18,121 nucleotides of DNA from Onstottus_A sp036505875. GTDB taxonomy: Bacteria; Acidobacteriota; Blastocatellia; UBA7656. The notes beneath the pieces are model-generated. The model saw only the letters and a list, made by a program, of their open reading frames with translations. It did not search any database and was not told where the DNA came from. Position 1 is the stretch's first letter. The number at the start of each line of letters is the position of its first letter. Shown here piece after piece: positions 7,176 to 14,818 of the stretch. Position numbers and translations under genes: made by a program. Location of the stretch: NCBI GenBank assembly GCA_036505875.1, contig DASXSR010000126.1:1-18121 (forward strand), given 5' to 3'.

Positions 7176-7817
7176 GTGGGCTCTGAGAGACTTCAACAAT
7201 GGTTGCTCCGAGTAGGATTAGCCATCTCGGCGATTCTGCTGATTCGCTTCGCGATTGATTTTTCGCGAGAGAGTTGGTGGTTAGCTGCACCGTTCTGGTT
7301 ACTGGTGATAGCAGCACTTGCAACCGAAACGTCAAACCACATCGCCGCGCGGGAATCCGAAATGACAACGCACCGGCGCGCTTGGGAGCGAGCTATGTTG
7401 CTCGCAGCGATCCCGCTAGGCTTTTTGACATCGTCGTTGGGTTGCACAGGGCTGAGCTTGCACGGCTGCTCGCCGTTTTGCACTCTTGTAAAGCTGATCT
7501 GGATACCGCTGATCGCAGCGGCTTGTGTTGTCTGCTTCACTGTGAAAAAACAAGGGTTGCTCACAGCGATTGCGTTGATGTCGTTCGTCCCGCTAGTGCC
7601 TCACTGCGTCTGTTACAACGTCGGTAATACGTGGTGGATCGATCGAATCGGCGCGAGCCCGCTGTGTTATGGCTGGGGATTTGTTGTGAGCATCATAGCT
7701 ATCGGCGGTCTACGAAGAGGCGTACGACCCAGCCTTTCGTTGGCCGTATGTTTCACGATCATCGCGGGCGGGACCGGGTTCTTTGTGTCTCATCACTATT
7801 TTCATTTTCCCTGGTGA
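7176..7817 (+). CDS. Polytopic membrane protein with conserved-looking Cys/His positions
   Basis: I place the start at GTG 7176 (GGA 7 nt upstream), giving 213 residues; the frame is open back to 7095, but that part is a repeat. About six hydrophobic segments are visible, beginning with WLLRVGLAISAILLIRFAI and ending with SLAVCFTIIAGGTGFFV. Notable motifs are GCTGLSLHGCSPFCT, VPHCVCYN, NTWWIDRIGASPLCY and a C-terminal SHHYFHFPW. The paired cysteines and histidines near membrane boundaries suggest metal, heme or thiol chemistry, but I do not know a named family and assign no function. It is transcribed away from the amidohydrolase gene and is followed at 61 nt by the DUF4160 gene. Confidence 0.72.
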   Translation: MGSERLQQWLLRVGLAISAILLIRFAIDFSRESWWLAAPFWLLVIAALATETSNHIAARESEMTTHRRAWERAMLLAAIPLGFLTSSLGCTGLSLHGCSPFCTLVKLIWIPLIAAACVVCFTVKKQGLLTAIALMSFVPLVPHCVCYNVGNTWWIDRIGASPLCYGWGFVVSIIAIGGLRRGVRPSLSLAVCFTIIAGGTGFFVSHHYFHFPW

Positions 7818-7877
7818 ACGGTAAGCCGTGCCATGATTTACCACGGATGATAGGATAGACAGACTGAGAACTTGAAC

Positions 7878-8132
7878 ATGCCGACAATCTTGTTTGTAAT
7901 GGGTTGGAGATTCTTTTTCTATGCAAACGAGCGCGACGAACCCATTTACATCCATTGTCGAAAAGCAGAGAAGGAATGTAAGTATTGGCTGGACCGGGAG
8001 GCGTTCGGCATCGAGGAGGCCTACAGCTTCAGTATGAACGATAACAAGCGCCAAGTAAAAAAGTTGATCTTCGAATATTTTGAGTTCATCGAAGATGAGT
8101 GGGACGGATTTCAGAGACGGAGACAGAGCTAG
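7878..8132 (+). CDS. DUF4160 domain protein
   Basis: From ATG 7878 the product has 84 residues. It opens MPTILFVMGWRFFFYANERD and continues EPIYIHCRKAEKECKYWLD, the signature of DUF4160, in which a PTVL start and a 'FYSNEgnEPpHVHV' type motif are typical. The family's histidine-rich motif is reduced here to IYIHC. A C-terminal helix (KRQVKKLIFEYFEFIEDEW) follows. Its stop is 2 nt from the start of a DUF2442 gene; this pairing recurs in bacteria and has been suggested to be toxin-antitoxin-like. Biochemical function is unknown. A TTG at 7872 is a less likely start. Confidence 0.85.
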   Translation: MPTILFVMGWRFFFYANERDEPIYIHCRKAEKECKYWLDREAFGIEEAYSFSMNDNKRQVKKLIFEYFEFIEDEWDGFQRRRQS

Positions 8133-8134
8133 AC

Positions 8135-8398
8135 ATGAGAAAGTTTCACGAAATCGAAAAGGTTTCTTTTGACCGAGACAAGCTTGTGTTGCATGTGGAC
8201 GGGCAGGTCCATACGTTCAATCTCTCAAAGATTTCCAGGAGGCTGGCGAACGCTTCTGCCGTCGAGAGAGAACGATTCGAGATTTCACCGTCAGGATACG
8301 GCATACATTGGCCGTTAATCGATGAAGATCTCTCTGTTGACGGACTGCTCGGTATTGTCCACAGTCCGCGCGAGACGAAAGAGGCTATTCCGGCCTGA
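8135..8398 (+). CDS. DUF2442 domain protein
   Basis: The 87-residue product from ATG 8135 shows the DUF2442 pattern: a beta-rich N-terminal half (KVSFDRDKLVLHVDGQVHTFNL), a helix (ISRRLANASAVERERFEIS) and the hallmark GYGIHWPLIDEDLSVDGLLG. It starts 2 nt after the DUF4160 stop, so the two are surely co-transcribed and probably translationally coupled. DUF2442 proteins are small and may bind DNA or a partner; none of this is shown by the sequence. An in-frame ATG at 8099 would overlap the upstream gene by 34 nt and is less likely. Confidence 0.87.
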   Translation: MRKFHEIEKVSFDRDKLVLHVDGQVHTFNLSKISRRLANASAVERERFEISPSGYGIHWPLIDEDLSVDGLLGIVHSPRETKEAIPA

Positions 8399-8421
8399 CA
8401 CCATCAGAGCAATCATCGCAG

Positions 8422-8679
8422 TCACGCTTCCGGAAACGAAGTGAAAGCGCTCAACGGCTGCGGATATGCGCAACCCCACTGCGCTCGCAAAGCGATTTCT
8501 CGACAGCACGGATGTTTGCGGACCCTCGATTCAATCGAAAGCAAGGTGTTTTGGTCTGCCTGGCCCAGGCGAAAGTTTTCCACGTCGCGCTCGGTTATGC
8601 ATTGATGAGACGCAATTGGAGCTGAAATCTTCGATGGAGCTGACTCAGCAGGTAATAAGGCCGCGAGGACGGTTGACAT
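8422..8679 (-). CDS. Small protein with anti-sigma-like spacing; doubtful gene
   Basis: This 85-codon frame has an AAGGGG ribosome-site candidate 8 nt before ATG 8679. Its middle (ITERDVENFRLGQADQNTLL, then SIESRVRKHPCCREI) follows the spacing of the zinc-binding anti-sigma domain, in which LG, L, (V/I)E, H, C and C recur. Aligned this way the ligands would be R, H and C instead of H, C and C, so zinc binding would be impaired. There is no transmembrane anchor and no sigma factor nearby. It could be a decayed fragment or a chance frame. No other feature is visible in 8399-8808. Confidence 0.35.
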   Translation of the reverse strand: MSTVLAALLPAESAPSKISAPIASHQCITERDVENFRLGQADQNTLLSIESRVRKHPCCREIALRAQWGCAYPQPLSAFTSFPEA

Positions 8680-8808
8680 CTGAGGATCCCCTTAGGAAAA
8701 ACTTCTCCGGAAACACAGCAAACTCTTACAGCCCCCTTACCCTCTTTAGCAGAGGAGCGCGTGAGGTCTCCCGGAGTTCCCTAACGTCCACCGTTCGGCT
8801 GAAGGAAG

Positions 8809-8882
<74 letters not shown>

Positions 8883-8905
8883 AAAGATCAAAAAACGTCA
8901 CGGTT

Positions 8906-8934
8906 AGTATACATAGCCCGCCTTAACGCTGCAA
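8906..8934 (-). promoter_or_regulatory. Probable promoter of tRNA-Glu
   Basis: On the minus strand TTGCAG (8929-8934) is separated by exactly 17 nt from TATACT (8906-8911). The -10 is one base from consensus and lies 23 nt before the tRNA 5' end, leaving a short leader. A run of T follows between promoter and tRNA. Confidence 0.55.
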
Positions 8935-9014
8935 CGCGAGTCCTCCGAGCCATTGAGCGTTCATCGCTCAATAAATCACGCGGTGATCGTTCCGTCACTT
9001 CCATTGAAAGCGGT

Positions 9015-9043
9015 TTGACCTTTGATTCCGCGGATGATTGAAT
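9015..9043 (+). promoter_or_regulatory. Possible promoter of the act operon
   Basis: TTGACC (9015-9020), a 17-nt spacer and TTGAAT (9038-9043) give a sigma70-like arrangement upstream of actA. It would produce a leader of more than 300 nt that includes the structures at 9075-9263. The -10 is only a partial match. Confidence 0.3.
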
Positions 9044-9074
9044 ATCAGCCTCGACATTAGATGGGCTCCTGCGC

Positions 9075-9170
9075 GATTGCATGAAGCTTTGAAGCTTGCT
9101 ACACCATGCAATCTGTGGCGGAGAACCTGGAAGTTAGTCGGGGGTGACTAGGTTGAACCTGATCGCAGGT
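9075..9170 (+). promoter_or_regulatory. Structured leader upstream of actA
   Basis: Three dyads stand in a row. GATTGCATG (9075-9083) pairs perfectly with CATGCAATC (9105-9113) and encloses two copies of GAAGCTT. AACC/GGTT with TAGTC/GACTA (9124-9154) forms a bulged hairpin with a G-rich loop. ACCTG-ATCG-CAGGT (9157-9170) is a 5-bp stem with a tetraloop. This does not match a riboswitch class I know; it may be an operator, an RNA element or a mobile-repeat relic. The remainder of the 8935-9364 gap shows nothing else convincing apart from the repeat at 9188-9263 and the promoter candidate. Confidence 0.35.
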
Positions 9171-9187
9171 GAACGCCTTTTCTTCTC

Positions 9188-9263
9188 ATTAACGCCTCAC
9201 TTCAGTGAGGTGTTGGGCGTGGGCAACGTCTCCTCTGACACCTCGCTGAAGTGAGGTGTTAAT
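9188..9263. repeat. Inverted repeat upstream of actA
   Basis: The arms 9188-9213 (ATTAACGCCTCACTTCAGTG, then AGGTGT) and 9238-9263 are reverse complements at 24 of 26 positions, with a 24-nt loop. Each arm also contains its own small palindrome, CCTCACTTCAGTGAGG on the left. It resembles the other stem-loop repeats in this window in size and placement, and could be a REP/MITE-like element. No T-run follows, so a standard terminator is unlikely. Confidence 0.8.
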
Positions 9264-9364
9264 CTCGCGCTGGAACAGTTCTTCGGCAAGTCTGAAAGGA
9301 CGCATATCTTTGGCCGTGAGTGTTTGCTGAGGTTTCAAACTCCGCCTCCGGAGCCTAGCCGACG

Positions 9365-10051
9365 ATGGGCCAGATCTTTCATCGAAGCACCAATTTCATC
9401 TCCAAAGTCAGCATCTTCGGCGCGGTCTTCTTCATCGCCATAACCATCTGGCTGCTGCTCGAATTCAACCGCTCTTCCTATTACACTCAAGCCTATATCC
9501 CACGCGAGCAGCCCGTTCAGTTCAGTCATAAGCACCACGTTGGCGATGACGGAATAGATTGCCGCTATTGTCACACGACGGTGGAGAAGCTCGCGTTTGC
9601 CGGCATTCCTCCGACCAGGACCTGCATGAATTGCCATTCGCAAATCTGGGCAAACAGCCCTTATCTGGAACCGGTCCGAGAGAGTTGGCGCACGGGCAAG
9701 CCGATCAAGTGGACGCGAGTTCACGACCTTCCCGATTTTGTCTATTTCAATCACAGCATTCACGTGAACAAAGGCGTCGGGTGTTCGACTTGTCACGGGC
9801 GAGTCGATCTGATGCCGCTGACTTATCAGGTGGCGTCGTTGAATATGGAATGGTGCCTCGAGTGTCATCGCAATGCCGAACAGTTCATCAGGCCCAAGAA
9901 AGAAGTATTCACGATGGCGTGGCCGCCCGAGACTTGGGACGAAAGCTCGGATAAGCAGTGGCATCAGAATGTCGAAGGACCAAAGCTCGTCCAGGAGTAC
10001 AAACTTCAGAGCACTGAGGTGCTCACGAGTTGCAGCACGTGCCATAGATAG
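9365..10051 (+). CDS. actA: Alternative complex III subunit ActA, pentaheme cytochrome c
   Basis: The 228-residue protein begins with one membrane anchor (about 14-34, VSIFGAVFFIAITIWLLLEF) and then has five CxxCH heme sites at 66-70, 87-91, 140-144, 164-168 and 223-227. Extra histidines (FSHKHH at 53-58, NHSIHV at 129-134) are candidates for distal ligands. This is the ActA layout known from Rhodothermus-type ACIII: it takes electrons from the Fe-S subunit and passes them towards a cytochrome oxidase on the periplasmic side. It is the first gene of the act operon. CGGAG lies 11 nt before the ATG, a long spacing. Its TAG stop overlaps the first unit of a G-rich heptamer array. Confidence 0.95.
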   Translation: MGQIFHRSTNFISKVSIFGAVFFIAITIWLLLEFNRSSYYTQAYIPREQPVQFSHKHHVGDDGIDCRYCHTTVEKLAFAGIPPTRTCMNCHSQIWANSPYLEPVRESWRTGKPIKWTRVHDLPDFVYFNHSIHVNKGVGCSTCHGRVDLMPLTYQVASLNMEWCLECHRNAEQFIRPKKEVFTMAWPPETWDESSDKQWHQNVEGPKLVQEYKLQSTEVLTSCSTCHR

Positions 10052-10078
10052 GGGTTGGGGGCTAGGAATTGGGGGTTG
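10051..10078 (+). repeat. G-rich heptamer array between actA and actB
   Basis: Four 7-mers follow directly: GGGGTTG, GGGGCTA, GGAATTG, GGGGTTG. The first G is the last base of the actA stop codon. The array occupies the place where the actB ribosome site should be. G-runs of this type could form a G-quadruplex. The same family occurs inverted inside actB at 11975-12002. Confidence 0.8.
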
Positions 10079-10085
10079 GTCGAAG

Positions 10086-13000
10086 ATGGCGGAGCTAGTT
10101 AGGTTGATGAGCGCAATCAACAGACCGGACGACGACGGCGATCCTCGATCCTCGGGCAAGCAATACTGGCGTAGCCTCGAAGAGCTGGCTGAGACTGAAG
10201 AGTTTCAAGAGTTACTTCATCGCGAGTTTCCCGAGAACGCTACCGAGTGGAGTGATCCCGTTGGCCGACGGAAGTTTCTCAAATTGATGGGCGCGTCGTT
10301 CGCGCTCGCCGGACTTACCGCCTGCACTCGCCAGCCCACCGAATACATCGCGCCCTACACGCGCCAGCCAGAAGAACTCGTTCCAGGCAAGCCTGTTTTC
10401 TTTGCTACCGCGATGCCGTTGGATGGATTTGCTACCGGCCTCGTAGTCGAAAGTCACGAGGGACGACCCACGAAGATCGAAGGCAACAAAGACCATCCGG
10501 CAAGTCTCGGCGCGACCGACGTGTTCTCGCAAGCATCGGTGTTGGGGCTCTACGATCCTGATCGGTCTCAGACGCTGACCTTTCTTGGGGACATCGTTAC
10601 CTGGCCGGCGTTTCTGGGAGCGATTCAACCCGCGCTTGTAGCTCAAAGCGCGCTTGCGTCGCAAAAACCGATCAGATACGGCTTGCGCATACTCACCGAG
10701 ACGGTCACGTCGCCAACTCTTGCATATCAGATAAAAACTCTGCTCGCGACGCTGCCGACAGCTAAGTGGCACCAGTATGATCCGGTCGGACGCGATAACG
10801 TTCGCGAAGGTTCGCCGCTCGCGTTTGGTCAGTACGCGAACACTCTCTATCAATTCGACAAAGCCGATGTGATTCTGTCGCTCGATTCAGATTTTCTCTC
10901 GTGCGGTCCCGCGAACCTGCGATACGCGCGTGACTTTGCGAGCAAGCGGCGACTGTTTGACGACAGCCGCGAGATGAATCGGCTGTACGTAGTCGAAAGT
11001 ACGGTGACGAACACTGGCTCAGTTGCAGACCATCGACTAGGGATGCGCCCGACGCTGATCCAGGACTTTGCCAAAGAGGTTGGAGCGAATTTGCCTGGGC
11101 TAGTTGGTTTACCAGACCTCGGGATTTCGTTTGGAATGTCTGACTCAGAGCGGTTCAAAGAAAGCGACGAGAATTGGGACGTTGCACGGCGGTGGGCTAA
11201 GTCGATCGCTCACGACTTGAGCCAACATCGCGCGGCCTCCATCGTTATTGCTGGTGACTCGCAACCGCCGGTCGTTCACGCGCTTGCCCACGCGATGAAC
11301 CAGGCTCTTGGCAACGTCGGCAACACTGTAATCTACACCGACCCGGTCGAGGCTAATCCGGAGAATGGAACTGAATCGCTTCGCCAACTAGTTTCCGACA
11401 TCAACGTCGGTCAGGTTGACGTGTTGCTGATTCTCGGCGGAAATCCTGTCTACAACGCGCCGGCTGATTTGGATTTCGCGAGCGCGATTCGAAAAGTCCC
11501 GCTTCGAATTCACCTGAGCCTTTACAAAGACGAAACGTCCGAGTTGTGTCAATGGCACATCCCCGAGGCTCACTATCTTGAATCCTGGAGCGACACCCGC
11601 GCTTACGACGGGACTGTGTCAATCATTCAACCGCTGATTGCTCCGCTGTATTCCGGTAAGTCGGCTCACGAGATTTTGGCTGCTTTCTTGAACGAACCGG
11701 AACGAAGTGGTTACGACGTTGTTCGCGATTATTGGAAAAAGCGATTTGATGCGGGAGGGCAGGAACCTCCGATCAAATCGACTCCTCCCAAGGGTGCGGG
11801 AGCGACTCAAAGCGTGACGACACCAGCTCTGTCCGTCCCTAGCGCGACGTCAGGGCAGAACACGGCAGGGTTCGAACAGTCCTGGCGCAGGTCGCTGCAC
11901 GACGGTTTTGTCGCCAACACCGCTTTACAGACAAGGACAGTTTCTTTGAAATCGGATTTGGCGGCACAACTCTCCACCCCCCAGCCCCCAACCCCCAACC
12001 CCGGGCTCGAAATTGTCTTTCGTCCCGATTCGACAATTCACGACGGACGATTTGCCAACAACGGCTGGCTTCAAGAGCTACCCAAGCCTTTGAGCAAGCT
12101 CACATGGGACAACGCAGCGATCGTAAGCCCCGCTACGGCAGCGTCGCTCGATCTCGGCAAGAACGTCAATGGTCTCGCTACAAACCGAATGAGCAGGATT
12201 GGGGGCGAGATAATCGCCGACCAAATTGAGCTGCGATATCAAGGACGCAAAGTCATCGCGCCGGTCTTCATTCAGCCCGGGCAGCCCGACAACGTCGTAA
12301 CGATTCATCTCGGCTACGGCAGAACAAGCGCGGGACGGGTCGGGTCGAACGCTGGGTTCAACGCCTATGCGATTCGCACCTCGGACGCGCCGTGGTTCGG
12401 GGCAGGCCTTGAAGTCGCAAAGACTGGCGGAACGTATTCGCTGGCGACCACGCAGTCCCATCATTTGATAGACGTCGAATCAGTCGGCGAGCGGGACATA
12501 GTCCGGTCAGGAACTCTCGAAGAATTCAAGACGCGCCCGGGTCTCGCGGAGGGACGTGAGCAAGAAGAGTCGCAACCGAAAGAGTCTTTGTATCCCGGCT
12601 TCCGGTACGACGGATACGCCTGGGGAATGTCGATCGACATAAGCTCATGTATCGGCTGCAGCGCGTGCGTCGTTGCGTGCGTCTCCGAGAACAACATCGC
12701 TGTTGTCGGCAAGGAACAGGTTGCGCGAAGCCGAGAGATGCATTGGTTGCGTGTGGATGCTTACTACAAGGGCGGCGAAAGGAATCCCGAAACCTATTTT
12801 CAGCCGGTCCCGTGCCAACAATGCGAGAACGCGCCGTGTGAAGTTGTGTGTCCGGTTGCGGCGACCGCTCATAGCGCTGAAGGCTTGAATGACATGACTT
12901 ACAACCGCTGCGTCGGCACACGCTATTGTTCGAACAACTGCCCGTACAAAGTGCGGCGGTTCAACTTTCTGCTGTATCAGGATTTTTACACCGCGAGCCT

Positions 13001-13322
13001 AAAGATGATGCGCAATCCGGACGTGACGGTGCGTAGCCGCGGAGTGATGGAGAAGTGCACGTACTGCGTGCAGCGAATTCAGAAAGCCAAGATCGATGCA
13101 GAGAAAGAAGACCGGCAAGTGCGCGACGGCGAGATAGTCACCGCATGCGCGCAGGCATGCCCGACGGAAGCGATTGTGTTCGGCGACATCAACGACCCGA
13201 GCAGCCGAGTTTCGAAGCTCAAAGCGCTGCAGCGCAATTACAGTTTGGTTGGTGAGTTGAACACCAAACCGCGGACGACTTATTTGGGCGCGGTGCGCAA
13301 TCCGAATGGGGATTTGATTTAG
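10086..13322 (+). CDS. actB: Alternative complex III subunit ActB, molybdopterin-oxidoreductase-like Fe-S protein
   Basis: I choose ATG 10086 (1078 residues); the frame is open further upstream but that part overlaps actA, and ATG 10107 is possible. A Tat-type motif (GRRKFLKLMGASFALAG, from 60) precedes LTAC (77-80), a possible lipobox. Residues about 95-770 form the large molybdopterin-oxidoreductase-like region, which in known ActB lacks the cofactor. The C-terminal part is ferredoxin-like: C855/858/861/865, C910/913/918/922, C942/948/952, and C991/994/1021/1025. The third set reads CVGTRYC, missing one Cys, which fits the [3Fe-4S] cluster of ACIII beside three [4Fe-4S]. It relays electrons from quinol to the hemes. 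A Pro-rich linker near 630-640 is encoded by a heptamer repeat. A 31-bp inverted repeat begins 7 nt after the stop. Confidence 0.95.
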   Translation: MAELVRLMSAINRPDDDGDPRSSGKQYWRSLEELAETEEFQELLHREFPENATEWSDPVGRRKFLKLMGASFALAGLTACTRQPTEYIAPYTRQPEELVPGKPVFFATAMPLDGFATGLVVESHEGRPTKIEGNKDHPASLGATDVFSQASVLGLYDPDRSQTLTFLGDIVTWPAFLGAIQPALVAQSALASQKPIRYGLRILTETVTSPTLAYQIKTLLATLPTAKWHQYDPVGRDNVREGSPLAFGQYANTLYQFDKADVILSLDSDFLSCGPANLRYARDFASKRRLFDDSREMNRLYVVESTVTNTGSVADHRLGMRPTLIQDFAKEVGANLPGLVGLPDLGISFGMSDSERFKESDENWDVARRWAKSIAHDLSQHRAASIVIAGDSQPPVVHALAHAMNQALGNVGNTVIYTDPVEANPENGTESLRQLVSDINVGQVDVLLILGGNPVYNAPADLDFASAIRKVPLRIHLSLYKDETSELCQWHIPEAHYLESWSDTRAYDGTVSIIQPLIAPLYSGKSAHEILAAFLNEPERSGYDVVRDYWKKRFDAGGQEPPIKSTPPKGAGATQSVTTPALSVPSATSGQNTAGFEQSWRRSLHDGFVANTALQTRTVSLKSDLAAQLSTPQPPTPNPGLEIVFRPDSTIHDGRFANNGWLQELPKPLSKLTWDNAAIVSPATAASLDLGKNVNGLATNRMSRIGGEIIADQIELRYQGRKVIAPVFIQPGQPDNVVTIHLGYGRTSAGRVGSNAGFNAYAIRTSDAPWFGAGLEVAKTGGTYSLATTQSHHLIDVESVGERDIVRSGTLEEFKTRPGLAEGREQEESQPKESLYPGFRYDGYAWGMSIDISSCIGCSACVVACVSENNIAVVGKEQVARSREMHWLRVDAYYKGGERNPETYFQPVPCQQCENAPCEVVCPVAATAHSAEGLNDMTYNRCVGTRYCSNNCPYKVRRFNFLLYQDFYTASLKMMRNPDVTVRSRGVMEKCTYCVQRIQKAKIDAEKEDRQVRDGEIVTACAQACPTEAIVFGDINDPSSRVSKLKALQRNYSLVGELNTKPRTTYLGAVRNPNGDLI
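11975..12002 (-). repeat. G-rich heptamer array inside actB (C-rich on the coding strand)
   Basis: Four tandem 7-mers, CACCCCC, CAGCCCC, CAACCCC, CAACCCC, lie within the actB frame and encode a Pro/Thr/Asn stretch (TPQPPTPNPG). On the other strand they read GGGGTTG-type units like those at 10051-10078, in opposite orientation. The array is 28 nt, not a multiple of three, so the frame is kept only together with its flanks. The host region is a low-complexity linker that tolerates insertion. Confidence 0.85.
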
Positions 13323-13328
13323 GGTTAG

Positions 13329-13416
13329 CCTGTATGGGCGGCCCTCTGTGGCCGCCCCTTCTCACGAGGTAGTGGCAGTGGACTGAGGGGCGGCCACAGA
13401 GGGCCACCCATACAGG
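13329..13416. repeat. 31-bp inverted repeat between actB and actC
   Basis: The arms 13329-13359 (starting CCTGTATGGGCGGCCCTCTG) and 13386-13416 match as reverse complements at 30 of 31 positions; the one mismatch is a G-U in RNA. The loop has 26 nt. The element begins 7 nt after the actB stop and ends 7 nt before the actC ATG. AGGG at 13414-13417, the likely actC ribosome site, overlaps its right arm, so folding may restrict actC translation. No T-run follows it. It looks like a REP- or MITE-like dispersed element. Confidence 0.88.
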
Positions 13417-13423
13417 GCAGCAG

Positions 13424-14818
13424 ATGATGAAAGACCGCGTGCAGGAATCGGCGAGCGATAGCACGACCACCACTACGTCGGTGGTCGGGGCGGGGCAGAC
13501 TTTCGCATCCGTCACCGACAAGATCAGCTCGATCGCTCTAGCGCGACGCACACCGATGGGCTGGTTTCTTGGCGCCGGTATCTCCTTCCTGCTCACGATG
13601 CTGCTGATGTACACGATCGGTTATCTTGTGCTGACCGGAATAGGAATCTGGGGCAACAACATACCTGTCGGATGGGCATTTGACATAATCAACTTCGTCT
13701 GGTGGATCGGGATCGGGCACGCGGGGACGTTGATCTCGGCCATACTGCTACTGTTGCGTCAGCAGTGGCGAACCTCGATCAATCGCTTCGCCGAAGCGAT
13801 GACCCTCTTCGCAGTTGCGTGCGCCGGCATCTTTCCGCTTCTGCACACAGGCAGGCCGTGGCTTGCTTACTGGCTGTTTCCGTATCCGAGCACCATGGGG
13901 GTGTGGCCGCAATTCAGGAGCCCGCTGATTTGGGATGTGTTCGCGGTCTCAACGTACGCGACCGTCTCCGCCTTGTTCTGGTTTGTGGGATTGATACCGG
14001 ATCTTGCTACGCTGAGGGACCGCGCCAGAAGGAAGACGGCGAAAATAATCTACGGGATGCTTGCAATGGGCTGGCGCGGGTCCGCGCGTCACTGGCACCG
14101 ATACGAAACCGCTTATCTCTTATTGGCGGGACTAGCGACGCCGCTGGTTGTATCGGTCCATACGGTGGTGAGCTTTGACTTCGCGGTAGGAATAGTTCCG
14201 GGATGGCACACGACGGTATTTCCGCCTTACTTCGTAGCAGGCGCGATTTATTCGGGCTTTGCGATGGTGATGACATTGGCGATCCCGCTGAGGAAGTTCT
14301 ACAAGCTCGAAGACTTCATCACGATGCGGCACCTGCGAAACATGGCCAAGATCATGCTGGCAACGGGATTGATAGTCGGCTACGGATATATGACGGAGAC
14401 GTTCACGGCCTGGTACAGCGCGAACACGTTTGAAGAATTCATGATGAAGAACCGAATGACCGGGCCTTATGCACCGGTATATTGGTCGTTGATCCTGTGC
14501 AACATTTTGATTCCTCAGATTCTCTGGTGGAAGAAAGCGCGCGGGAATGTAGCTCTCCTGTTTGTGGTCTCGATCATCGTAAACGTGGGCATGTGGCTCG
14601 AGCGATTCGTCATCATCGTCACCAGCTTGCATCGCGATTTCTTGCCGTCATCATGGGCTATGTACAACCCGACTTTTTGGGACTTCTCGATGTTCGTCGG
14701 CACGATCGGATTGTTCTTGAGCTTGCTGTTTTTGTTCATTCGATTCCTGCCGATGATTTCGATATTCGAGATGAGGACTATTCTTCCTCAAGCGGAGGTA
14801 CACGAAGCCGCCGACTGA
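13424..14818 (+). CDS. actC: Alternative complex III subunit ActC, NrfD-like quinol-binding membrane subunit
   Basis: The 464-residue protein has a short Thr-rich cytoplasmic start and then about ten hydrophobic segments, beginning PMGWFLGAGISFLLTMLLM, with NrfD/PsrC-family features: FVWWIGIGHAGTLISAILLL, LLHTGRPWLAYWLFPYP, WRGSARHWHRYETAYLLLAG, VVSFDFAVGIVPGWHTTVFPPYFVAGAIYSG. It is the larger of two NrfD-like subunits of ACIII and provides a quinol site and, by analogy with solved ACIII structures, possibly a proton path. ATG 13424 or 13427 may start it; AGGG lies 6 nt before the first. The TGA stop abuts a heptamer array. Length and content are normal for ActC. Confidence 0.95.
   Translation: MMKDRVQESASDSTTTTTSVVGAGQTFASVTDKISSIALARRTPMGWFLGAGISFLLTMLLMYTIGYLVLTGIGIWGNNIPVGWAFDIINFVWWIGIGHAGTLISAILLLLRQQWRTSINRFAEAMTLFAVACAGIFPLLHTGRPWLAYWLFPYPSTMGVWPQFRSPLIWDVFAVSTYATVSALFWFVGLIPDLATLRDRARRKTAKIIYGMLAMGWRGSARHWHRYETAYLLLAGLATPLVVSVHTVVSFDFAVGIVPGWHTTVFPPYFVAGAIYSGFAMVMTLAIPLRKFYKLEDFITMRHLRNMAKIMLATGLIVGYGYMTETFTAWYSANTFEEFMMKNRMTGPYAPVYWSLILCNILIPQILWWKKARGNVALLFVVSIIVNVGMWLERFVIIVTSLHRDFLPSSWAMYNPTFWDFSMFVGTIGLFLSLLFLFIRFLPMISIFEMRTILPQAEVHEAAD

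Noticed and set aside
10051..10078. Telomere-like sequence
   Set aside because: The array is a short internal 28-nt block inside an operon with an inverted relative inside actB; nothing indicates a chromosome end.
9873..10085. N-terminal extension of ActB to the first start in its frame
   Set aside because: It would overlap the actA heme-coding region out of frame and add unrelated residues; the ATG at 10086 fits the usual ActB N-terminus.
9335..10159. Minus-strand frame of 274 codons opposite actA
   Set aside because: It spans the actA hemes, the heptamer array and the start of actB, and has no family features.
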